The translations under genes and the position numbers were made by a program. Below, in pieces: positions 1 to 8,000 of a stretch of DNA of 43,957 bases. Below the pieces are notes generated by a model. The model was given only the letters and a program-made list of their open reading frames with translations. It did not search any database and was not told the origin of the DNA. Positions within the stretch are counted from its first letter, which is position 1. Every line of letters begins with the position of its first letter. This DNA is from a virus. Location: the IMG/VR virus record IMGVR_UViG_3300032214_000779, positions 1-43,957 of that record. One strand, given 5' to 3'.

Positions 1-1
1 A

Positions 2-82
2 GGTGATCCTATCACTGTAATGATTTGGAAGATAGATGTTCACACTGGAAAAATATTTGCTAAATCCATAAATGAAGGATAA
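2..82 (+). CDS. C-terminal end of an upstream gene (partial)
   Basis: An open frame runs in from the left edge and stops with TAA at 80-82. The 26 visible residues end in GKIFAKSINEG. They match nothing I recognise, so no function is proposed. The stop lies 11 bases inside the next gene (ATG at 72), an overlap typical of tightly packed phage operons and a reason to think this is a real gene end. Its start lies outside the window. Confidence 0.5.
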   Translation, partial: GDPITVMIWKIDVHTGKIFAKSINEG

Positions 83-1478
83 TAGAAACCATTTTGAAAA
101 AGCTCAGGTCCTTTCTTTGGCCGATGTTGGATTCGAATTCGAATTCTTTTCCAATATCACCAAAGGAAGGGCTGCTGAAGCTATTTCAAAACTAGTCGGA
201 AAAAAGGTAGAGGTATCTAATAAATACCACTCTGAGATTCCTGTTACCAGGGAAAGATTCAAATTAGAGCCCGATTATTCCGGTGGTTTAAATATGCTTG
301 AACTTGTTACTGGACCAATGAGCTATAATGAGGCAGTTCCGGTAATGATCAAGATACTTCGTTGGATAGATGAGAATGGCTGGACTACCGATAAATGTGC
401 TTTCCAATTTTCGGTTAGCTTCAATAAGGAAAGATCTAGTCTAAAGAATTCAATAGAAACTATGGATAGACTTAAATTTATCCTAGGTGTTGATGAAAAT
501 CTCATATATTCCAAGTTTGGAAATAGAACCAAAAACGTTTACGCCAAATCTATAAAAAGGGTTTTGCCCAGAAGCCGGTACATGATATTGGAAAATATCA
601 ACAATATAGACCCAATGATGTTCAAGGTTCCTAGTGATAAGTACTATGGTGTTAATTTCACGAAGGCGCCTATGGGATATCTGGAGTTCAGATATCTTGG
701 TGGCAAGGACTATCAGAAAAAGATAGAGCCAATCAGGGAGGTCATGGACTATTTGATTCTTTATCTCTATGATATAGTTACCAACAGGAAGCCAGGCTAC
801 AGCAAGGATGATCTAGATAAGCTGAAGTCAATGATGAAGGATTACGCCAATGTGGTCAAATGCTTTTCTAGACCTGAGCTATTTCTGAGATATTATCCAG
901 ATTTCAAGATATTTGTTGATCTAAAAGGATTTGATGGAAACCTAAGAACCTACTTCCCAGCAATAAGGGATAAAATATTTGATCTTGTGATAGAAGGTGG
1001 AATAACAGACTGTTTCTTTAATTACGACACTTCCACCGGTAGATTCCAATTAAAGAGTGCAAGATCTAGAAATTCTTTTGAAATTTACGATTTCGACCTT
1101 CTAGATTGTGACATTAAGGGATCCTATATTAAGAAATGCAATATCTACGATTCTAAAATAAACAAGTCCAATCTGGAAGATTGCTATTTGGTTAGAGGGA
1201 CCGATGTTGTAAACTCAAAAGTGGAGGCTTGTTCAATCGAGCCAACCAACAAGCTTAAAGATTGTTATATTAACTGTGAACAAAAAACAGTTAACTGCGA
1301 GGTTGAAGGCGGAGTTCTTAGAGCAGGTATAGTTGGAGAATATGCACAGATAAGCGACACTACCAAGAAGGTTAAAGGATGGAATGAAGTTAGAAATGAA
1401 AGGTTCATAACAGACAAGAGACTTCAAGACCTTAATGATAAATATAAAGGAGCCAAATTTGGCGATATGAACTATTAA
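72..1478 (+). CDS. Amidoligase-like protein with C-terminal beta-helical repeats
   Basis: This 468-aa protein resembles the putative amidoligase / glutamate-cysteine-ligase-like superfamily, ATP-dependent enzymes that form amide bonds. The N-terminus has the acidic strand GFEFEF (about residues 21-26). A segment near residues 68-82 reads PDYSGGLNMLELVTGP, like the family's D-x-S...E-x-V-[ST]-x-P core, and QFSVSFN near 113-119 sits where the family has its histidine/asparagine strand. Residues about 335-440 switch to short Cys/Asn/Asp-rich repeats such as CDIKGSYIKKCNIYDSKIN, which look like a pentapeptide-type beta-helix. A beta-helix on an amidoligase is unusual. The gene overlaps the preceding one and lies 7 bases before a structural gene. 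The superfamily call is from motif recognition only; substrate and catalytic competence are unknown. A modified structural protein remains an alternative. Confidence 0.5.
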   Translation: MKDNRNHFEKAQVLSLADVGFEFEFFSNITKGRAAEAISKLVGKKVEVSNKYHSEIPVTRERFKLEPDYSGGLNMLELVTGPMSYNEAVPVMIKILRWIDENGWTTDKCAFQFSVSFNKERSSLKNSIETMDRLKFILGVDENLIYSKFGNRTKNVYAKSIKRVLPRSRYMILENINNIDPMMFKVPSDKYYGVNFTKAPMGYLEFRYLGGKDYQKKIEPIREVMDYLILYLYDIVTNRKPGYSKDDLDKLKSMMKDYANVVKCFSRPELFLRYYPDFKIFVDLKGFDGNLRTYFPAIRDKIFDLVIEGGITDCFFNYDTSTGRFQLKSARSRNSFEIYDFDLLDCDIKGSYIKKCNIYDSKINKSNLEDCYLVRGTDVVNSKVEACSIEPTNKLKDCYINCEQKTVNCEVEGGVLRAGIVGEYAQISDTTKKVKGWNEVRNERFITDKRLQDLNDKYKGAKFGDMNY

Positions 1479-1485
1479 TTTTCGC

Positions 1486-2292
1486 ATGACTGAACCAGAA
1501 CTAATACAGGAAATAACCGATGCTCTTAACTACAGCTGCGGATTGCCATATTCCCTCAATGAACAAGAGGTTAGAAGGATCATAAAGAGGGCCAAGGATT
1601 GGTTCTATGACAACTATCAGTATTCTGTTGAAGATAGAATATTTATAATCGGTAAAGCAGTTTTTGCACATCCTGAATGGCAAGCTACAAGACAGTTAAC
1701 ACTACCGGATTCCATAGTTACCGTTTATGAGGTTCGCGATGTTGGCGGTGCTGGTATCAGCGGTAACCCAGATAAGGACTTTGGTGATTCTAAATTGTTA
1801 GGATCTGAGCTTCTTCTATCCCCTTTTATAGGTGATAATCTGGTTTACAGAACAGTTATGTACTCCTATTTTGACTTGGCTAAAGCTTATCTTCTATCAA
1901 CATATGCTTTCAAATGGAACAAAAACTCCAAGAGACTGACTATATTAGGTAGGGATCCAAATAGATCCGGTATCGGTAATGGTAACCAGAGCGCTAATTC
2001 TCAGCTAGCCCAGGGTTTTGCTAGTGGTAATGGCGGATATGATCTTTACGTCAGATGTTTTGTTAAGATCGGAGATGAATATCTTTTCGAAGATGAACTT
2101 TTTGTTAGATACTGCATAGCTAAATCCAAGATAGCTCTGGGAAGAATGCTCGGCACATTTAACTATAATCTTCCCGGTGGAGTTCAAGTTAACGCATCTG
2201 ATGTTATATCAGCGGGTGAAGCTGAATTACAGGAGGTCATGGATATGATCAATGGTGAGAACACACCTAGCTATTTCTTACAGTGGAATTAA
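1486..2292 (+). CDS. Probable neck/connector-type virion structural protein
   Basis: This is a 268-aa soluble protein with no signal peptide or membrane segment. It begins with a helical region (EQEVRRIIKRAKDWF, residues about 27-41), has a central segment ending in KRLTILGRDP (about residues 149-158), and carries the phrase LGRMLGTFNYNLPGGVQVN near residues 218-236. I associate the LPGGV-x-(V/I)N pattern, followed by an acidic helix, with virion structural proteins near the neck or baseplate of T4-like phages. That recall is the only functional clue, so the exact role is inference. It lies just before the gp25-like gene, with a weak terminator-like hairpin and a promoter-like motif between them, so it probably closes the previous transcription unit. 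Gly/Ser/Asn-rich residues about 160-182 look like a surface loop. Confidence 0.45.
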   Translation: MTEPELIQEITDALNYSCGLPYSLNEQEVRRIIKRAKDWFYDNYQYSVEDRIFIIGKAVFAHPEWQATRQLTLPDSIVTVYEVRDVGGAGISGNPDKDFGDSKLLGSELLLSPFIGDNLVYRTVMYSYFDLAKAYLLSTYAFKWNKNSKRLTILGRDPNRSGIGNGNQSANSQLAQGFASGNGGYDLYVRCFVKIGDEYLFEDELFVRYCIAKSKIALGRMLGTFNYNLPGGVQVNASDVISAGEAELQEVMDMINGENTPSYFLQWN

Positions 2293-2297
2293 AAAAT

Positions 2298-2325
2298 AAA
2301 TAGCTTTCTTTATTACCTATTTTTT
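2298..2325 (+). terminator. Weak terminator-like hairpin
   Basis: AAATAG (2298-2303) and CTATTT (2317-2322) can pair around a 13-base loop, and a run of T follows to 2325. The stem is only six base pairs and A/T-rich, so termination would be leaky. It lies immediately after the 268-aa gene and before a promoter-like motif, where a unit boundary makes sense. Confidence 0.3.
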
Positions 2326-2331
2326 GGGAGG

Positions 2332-2341
2332 GATATATAAA
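2332..2341 (+). promoter_or_regulatory. Promoter-like motif GATATATAAA
   Basis: GATATATAAA begins 21 bases before the ATG of the gp25-like gene. The same ten bases occur at 16042-16051 before another unit head, and close variants occur at 37634 and 43090. It resembles the T4 late promoter element TATAAATA in length and composition and could be this phage's late promoter or an extended -10. There is no transcript evidence. Confidence 0.4.
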
Positions 2342-2352
2342 CAAAAATAGGG

Positions 2353-2724
2353 ATGAGAGACATTTACAATAGAGATCCACAAGATCCAAATTACGTACCT
2401 TACATCTTAGAGGTTACAGATCCAGTAGAGATCTGTGTTGGCCAATTAAAAATGATGTTGCTAACCGATAAGGGAGAAGTACTAGGGGATCCTAAATTTG
2501 GACTTGGTCTTGAAGCTTTGCTTTTTGAATTAAATCTTTCCGAGGGATCTGTAAGAAAAGAAATAGATCTGCACCTGAACACATACTGCCCTCTTTTTAG
2601 AACTCTAGGCGGATCTTATGATCTTAGATTCTATTTAGGTACAAATAGGGACATCGCATTTTTAGATTTCTTGCTCCCTTATGAAGGGGATCAAAGCCCA
2701 GTTGTAAGCTTAAAGTTAAGTTAA
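2353..2724 (+). CDS. Baseplate wedge protein, gp25-like (GPW/gp25 family)
   Basis: The 123-aa length is normal for the GPW/gp25 family, small wedge proteins shared by contractile tails and type VI secretion baseplates. The N-terminal half shows the family signature: a helix, then the phrase MMLLTDKGEVLGDPKFGLGL (residues about 36-55), followed by LEALLFEL and a long helix (EGSVRKEIDLHLNTYCP). The C-terminal half is the expected beta-rich part. In T4 this protein joins gp6 and gp53 in the wedge, and here it sits directly before the gp6-like gene with a 4-base gap. Despite the historical lysozyme name, I see no reason to assign muramidase activity. Start: ATG preceded by A/T-rich sequence and a promoter-like motif. 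Confidence 0.88.
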   Translation: MRDIYNRDPQDPNYVPYILEVTDPVEICVGQLKMMLLTDKGEVLGDPKFGLGLEALLFELNLSEGSVRKEIDLHLNTYCPLFRTLGGSYDLRFYLGTNRDIAFLDFLLPYEGDQSPVVSLKLS

Positions 2725-2728
2725 AGAC

Positions 2729-4474
2729 ATGAACATATATCAGAAGAATAGAATACTAATAGGTGGACTTCTTTCAGACACCTACAATTTTTTACAGAGA
2801 ACCTACAATCAATCTAGGAACCTGTTTACATCCGCTTCAGCATGGGGACAGATCCTATTTGTTTTACAGAATCTGTCACAGATGATACTTTATTTCATCG
2901 AAGATTCTATAACAGAGCTTAATATCTATCAGGCGACAAGAGATTACTCGGTAAAGAGCTTAGCTAGACTGGCTGGATATGACCCAGGTAGAGCATCTAC
3001 AGCTCAAGGCGAGATATCAATTGAATGGAATCTGAACACTGCCCCTGTTGGTGGTGGCGCAGTTATTATACCAAATAACACTTCTGTTCAGTGCATACAG
3101 AACGGAAAAACTTATTCCATGATATTTTCTTCTCCTAGTGTCACATTTAACCTTGTTGCTGGAAACACTTTAAGAGTTAAGATAGCCCAGGGCACAGTTC
3201 AGAACTCAATCGTTACTGGAACCGGTAGAGCTCTGCAATCATTCAACATCCCTTCTAAATCTGGTTCTTTTGTCGATCAGTATTATGTCAATGTTTATGT
3301 TAATGAGGAAAAGTGGAAAAGATATGATTCTTTCTATGATATGCCCTTACAAGGATCTACCTATATTGTTAAGACTGGTATATCCTCCGGTATAGATGTT
3401 TATTTTGGAAACGGTAACTTTGGTAAAGTGCCACCTCCAGGATCTAGAATAAGAATAGAGTATATTCAAACATTAGGTGGACAGGGTAATGTCAGATCCA
3501 CAGCAGACAAGCCAATCACTTATAGATTCATTGGACTCGGTACTGATTTATTCGGTCAACAGCTCAACTTGAATGATTATGTTAATATTAGAAATCAGGT
3601 CGATCCTTTATTTGGTAGCGATCCTGAGAGTGTAGAACTGATCAGATTGGTTGCTCCTTATACTAGCAGATCTTTCGTATTGGCTAATCCACAGGCATAT
3701 GAGATATACTTGACCAGATTAAACATGTTCTCTCAGATACATGCTTATTCCACTTTCGATGATGAATATCTAGATGACGACAACATAGTTTATCTGTATT
3801 TAGTTCCTGATATAACTCTTAATCTTGAGTCCAATGAGGATTATTTTGATATCCCAACATCTGAGTTTATACTTTCACCTGCTATGAAACTTGCCATATT
3901 GAATCTTTTGGAAGACTCAGGTCAGATGATAGCAACAACTGTTTTGAAGATCATAGATCCACAAATCACAAGAATAGTTGGTAACGCATCTGTTACTATT
4001 TTTGAAGGTAACGATCCAACCACGATAAAGAATACAATACGTAGATCCATAGCTGACTATATGTTGAATCTTAAGAGAAGAGACAGAATACCAAGATCTG
4101 ATATTATCGCTATATTAGAATCAATACCAGGTGTGGATTCAGCTAACTTCTTCTTCACTAGTCAGAAGAATGAGGCCAACCAAATAACTATGCAGGGTGT
4201 CGCTAATCTAAATCAAGCTACTCTTTCTCAGCAAGTTGGAATAGATTCATTTGGTGATATTATTATCGGAAGAAACGAGTTGGTTATTATGAGAGGTGGG
4301 TGGACTGATAGATACGGTGTTTACTACAAAGAGGGAATAGTGGAAGGACAGCCTTGTGCATTAAACATAGACATTCCTTATGTGGTTCCGAATACATTTA
4401 ACAGCGAATCTGCTAAGGCCCAGAAGTCGGTTATAATAAATTCAAATTCACAAACTATACCAAATAGAATGTAA
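2729..4474 (+). CDS. Baseplate wedge protein, gp6/J-like
   Basis: This 581-aa protein is in the size range of T4 gp6, the wedge protein that forms the ring around the hub. The N-terminal helical region (about residues 1-85: LLSDTYNFLQRTYNQ, then SVKSLARLAGYDPG near 70-83) matches the family opening, in which the chain enters a beta domain after a conserved AGY-type turn. The GISSGIDVYFGNGNFGKVPP segment (residues about 215-234) is characteristic of J/gp6-type proteins, where a G-x-F/FG loop follows a beta strand. A late helical domain (TIKNTIRRSIADYMLNLKRRDRIPRSDIIAILESIPGVDSANFFF) matches the family's C-terminal wedge-binding part. Genes for gp25-like and gp6-like proteins are adjacent, as in many contractile-tail clusters. 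Two bases separate it from the next gene. Confidence 0.82.
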   Translation: MNIYQKNRILIGGLLSDTYNFLQRTYNQSRNLFTSASAWGQILFVLQNLSQMILYFIEDSITELNIYQATRDYSVKSLARLAGYDPGRASTAQGEISIEWNLNTAPVGGGAVIIPNNTSVQCIQNGKTYSMIFSSPSVTFNLVAGNTLRVKIAQGTVQNSIVTGTGRALQSFNIPSKSGSFVDQYYVNVYVNEEKWKRYDSFYDMPLQGSTYIVKTGISSGIDVYFGNGNFGKVPPPGSRIRIEYIQTLGGQGNVRSTADKPITYRFIGLGTDLFGQQLNLNDYVNIRNQVDPLFGSDPESVELIRLVAPYTSRSFVLANPQAYEIYLTRLNMFSQIHAYSTFDDEYLDDDNIVYLYLVPDITLNLESNEDYFDIPTSEFILSPAMKLAILNLLEDSGQMIATTVLKIIDPQITRIVGNASVTIFEGNDPTTIKNTIRRSIADYMLNLKRRDRIPRSDIIAILESIPGVDSANFFFTSQKNEANQITMQGVANLNQATLSQQVGIDSFGDIIIGRNELVIMRGGWTDRYGVYYKEGIVEGQPCALNIDIPYVVPNTFNSESAKAQKSVIINSNSQTIPNRM

Positions 4475-4476
4475 TT

Positions 4477-5016
4477 ATGGCAGGAATTAATAGATTCAAC
4501 CCGCAGTTTCAAGATCCTGAAGGTGGTGTTAATTTTACGGTCGTTAGAAAAGTTCCGCCGACTACGAACACCACTTATTACCAGCCGACCGATGTTTATG
4601 AAACTACTGCTCTAGCAGAGGATAGGTCTTTTAATATTGGATGCACTGGATATCGTAATGTTGTTATTAATGCGACAGGAACTGTAAGATATGCTCCGTG
4701 TGTAGCAGCATCGACTTACACTGACATCATGAAGGGCATGCCTAAAATAAATGCCCCTAGAGAATATTATGCTTTTGATCCAACTGATAACATAGACGAT
4801 GTTAAATACAGCGTAAATGACGATCTCTACTCTGGTTATGACTATAAAGAAAGAATATTTGAGAAAACAATGTCAAAAGTCATACTAAGAGATCCTGTAA
4901 AGGCTTCTATTTTGGTTTTTTTCCAGAGAGTAGTTTTTGCCCTTATAGAATCAACGAAGCAGATAACAAACTTTGTGAACTATACAGTGAAGAAAAATAA
5001 CAGAAGAGTGTTCTAA
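4477..5016 (+). CDS. Unknown baseplate-cluster protein, 179 aa
   Basis: I do not recognise this protein. It is short, mostly beta-like in its first two thirds and rich in Thr, Tyr and Asn (for example PPTTNTTYYQPTDVYETT). It ends with a hydrophobic/helical segment (ASILVFFQRVVFALIESTKQ, about residues 145-164) that is too mixed to be a confident membrane span. Its basic tail is KKNNRRVF. It begins two bases after the gp6-like gene and its TAA stop shares one base with the next ATG (TAATG), so it is co-translated with the baseplate giants. A wedge-junction role (gp53-like or gp8-like) is possible from position alone. Confidence 0.6.
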   Translation: MAGINRFNPQFQDPEGGVNFTVVRKVPPTTNTTYYQPTDVYETTALAEDRSFNIGCTGYRNVVINATGTVRYAPCVAASTYTDIMKGMPKINAPREYYAFDPTDNIDDVKYSVNDDLYSGYDYKERIFEKTMSKVILRDPVKASILVFFQRVVFALIESTKQITNFVNYTVKKNNRRVF

Positions 5017-8000
5017 TGGCAGATAGAAGGTTAAAGTTTTTTAATAAATCAGGTAATCCACTAAATTTTGATTACGTTGGACCTACTGGACCAACACCTC
5101 TCGATCTGACCTTTCTATATGTTAGTGCGGTCTCATCTTCTTCTAGGGGCCAGTTAGATGTAGGAAGTCTTGATAACACATCTACTTTGGTATTCAACAT
5201 ACAGGACACCAATGGATTTAATATCACGGGGTGGGCCAATGAGATATACTACTTCCTTCAGAGAGGAGCGGAGGTTGACATAACTCTCGACATACTCCCT
5301 GAAAATCAATTCAGAGGAAGAATTTCCAGTGTAACAATAGGAGCGACATCTGTTACCGTGAATTTTTCTCAGGTCAGTGGGCAAGTTATAGTTTCTACCG
5401 GGAAGAACATTAAGGTAACAACAAATTACGCTTATAGACCTGGTGGATATTTCTCAGGTAGCATTTTCTTTGATCAGGTTTCATCCGGTCTCTATGAGAA
5501 CCAGCAGATCTTTGTAGTTGAGGAAGCTTATGCTCTTTCAACTAATTCGGAATCCTGGTCATCTGTTTCTTCCGGGGCCAGCACTCTTTCATATATCAGG
5601 TCAGTTTTTACTGACTCCGATACTGTTTTAGTAGCAGGAAGATCTTCTAGCTCTGGTTTATTCAGGTATTCAGTGGACGGCGGGCAGAATTTTAGTAATA
5701 TAACTCTGCCCTCCTCACAGATAATCTATGGATTAGGTTGGAATGGTCAAAGTGGTTCATCTTCTGTTTTTCTACTAAGTACACTTAGTGATACTAATAG
5801 GATACTGGTCGGGACTGGTTCTAGTAGTAACCCAAGTGTTTCCGCAGCTTCATCAATACCTGCAATTCCAGGTGGCTATAAAAATGATATGAGAGGTGTT
5901 GCTTTCACCGATCAATCAGGGGGTCAAACAGCAATAGCTGTTGGTAGACTTTATAGCTCATCTGATCCCACTGGAGCTGGAACTTCTCTCGATAGCGTTA
6001 TATGGAGATCCACCGATGATGGTGACACATGGACCGATATATCACCGACAACAACAGCAGGTCTTTGGGATGTAGTGTTCAAAAACGGTAAAGGATTTAT
6101 AGTAGGTGAGGACTCCACTTTATTCTACTCAACCGATGCGGGATTAAACTGGACGCAAACTTCTAGCCCTGCTTCTTCTGATTTTAGAAGAGGATTTCTT
6201 CTATCTAGTGGAAAGGGTTTTGCAGTAGGTAGTGGTGGCGTTCTTTTAACAACGGGCAATTTTGGTCAAAGTTGGTCATCCCTTGATACTGGATTCTCTG
6301 TTGATCTATATGATGTTTATTTCTGGGATGAAATGAACGGCTATATCGTTGGAACCGGCGGTATAATACTAAGAACTTCCAATGGTGGATTTTCTTGGAC
6401 ACAAATGGCTTCGCCAACTTCACAGGATCTATCGACAGTTTATGCTAATCCAAGCTCTTTTAATTATGGATTCGCTGCAGGAACATCTGCTACAGTTTTA
6501 ACTGCTTCGATAGACTCTGAACTACAGTACATCTATCCAAGAGCGGGATCTACTGGCGGGGCTGGACCTTCTATATGGAGATCCAGATGGGATAGTGATA
6601 ATTATGGTGACATAGACGTTTCTGAAATTATATTCACATATAAAATAGTAGAGGACGCAGGAGGAACTGGAGGTGAGCAATACCCACTGATAGTTTCTTA
6701 TCCAAACCTAGCCTTCCCTGTAGATTACAATGTTAATGATGATTATTCAAATGGATATCTCATAAGCGGATCAACCGGTCCTGCTAGATCCGAGGCACTT
6801 CCTATAAACGTGGCTCTGAACGCCACGGATTTATATGCTGACGTATATCAGAGAAAATTGATAGTGGAGGATCTTTCTTCCGGAACGCCATCCAAAGTAC
6901 TAGAAGTTGATTTTTACGGTGAGGTTGTAGGTGAGGACGAGAGATTCCGTATAATGCTACAGAACGTTGGCCAAGTTTTTTATCCACAAGATGCCAACAT
7001 ACTTAGGGATAGCGACCCAAAGGAGCCTCTCCCCAATTTCTTCGAGATTAATGAAAAGAGAAAAGAACTTCTTCTTTCTGGTAACCAAATCTATGATTAT
7101 ATTGGTGCCTATAAGGGTCTTATAAATGCTCTTAAGTTCTTTGGATATCAGGATCTTAGAATTAAGGAATATTGGTTAAATCTTTCCTATAATTCGGTTC
7201 AGAAGGTTTCTCCACTGCTTCAGAATCTATCATTCTTGGCTCAGTACCAATATCAAAACGGAGGAGCTTATACTCAGAGCGTACTGATAAGCGACGTGCT
7301 TGATAATGCTAACAAAGGGAAATATAGACTCGAGCAGACATATGGACCTGGACCAGACGGGACTTATGTGCTTGACGTTTCTTCAGAAGCAACTTTAGTT
7401 CCTAGCAGAACGTATAAAAAGACTTCTTTATTTGGTCTTTATTACGATCTCAACAAGCAAACTGTAGATGTCGATGAATATGGTTATCCTGTGGTCATTG
7501 ATGCATTTGCTTTCACTCAGGAGGAAGTACTGATCAAACTGTTTGCTTTAAAAGAAAGACTTAAATCCACATACCTGCCACTCAATGCTAGGATAGTTGA
7601 TATATGCGGTGAAGGTATCTATTTTACCGTTTATAACACTAAGGCTTGGACCGATACGATGGTAAGATCTGATATAGAATCTGGATTTTATCTTGATATA
7701 CTAGCCAACCCTGATTTTGGATTTCTAGAAGATCTTAGAGCTTTCTCTACGCGACCTTTCACAACAGCATTACAGACACCTGAGAATTATTTTGATGTTG
7801 TTGATATTGATGTGCTTGTTTATGGTTCGACTGGAGCATCCGGTGGTGCTGTTTATTTCAGCGGTATCACTGCAACTGGCGGTAATCAAACTATAGAGGT
7901 CTATGAGGGTAAACAGTATAATTTTAATTTAACCGAGAATCTTCTATCCTCACAGATTGGTGATTTTGACTTCTGGTTAAGTACAACGCCATATCCAATC

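Noticed and set aside
2353-2724. Lysozyme function for the gp25-like protein
   Set aside because: The family's historical lysozyme label does not reflect a conserved catalytic site; the protein is a structural wedge component.
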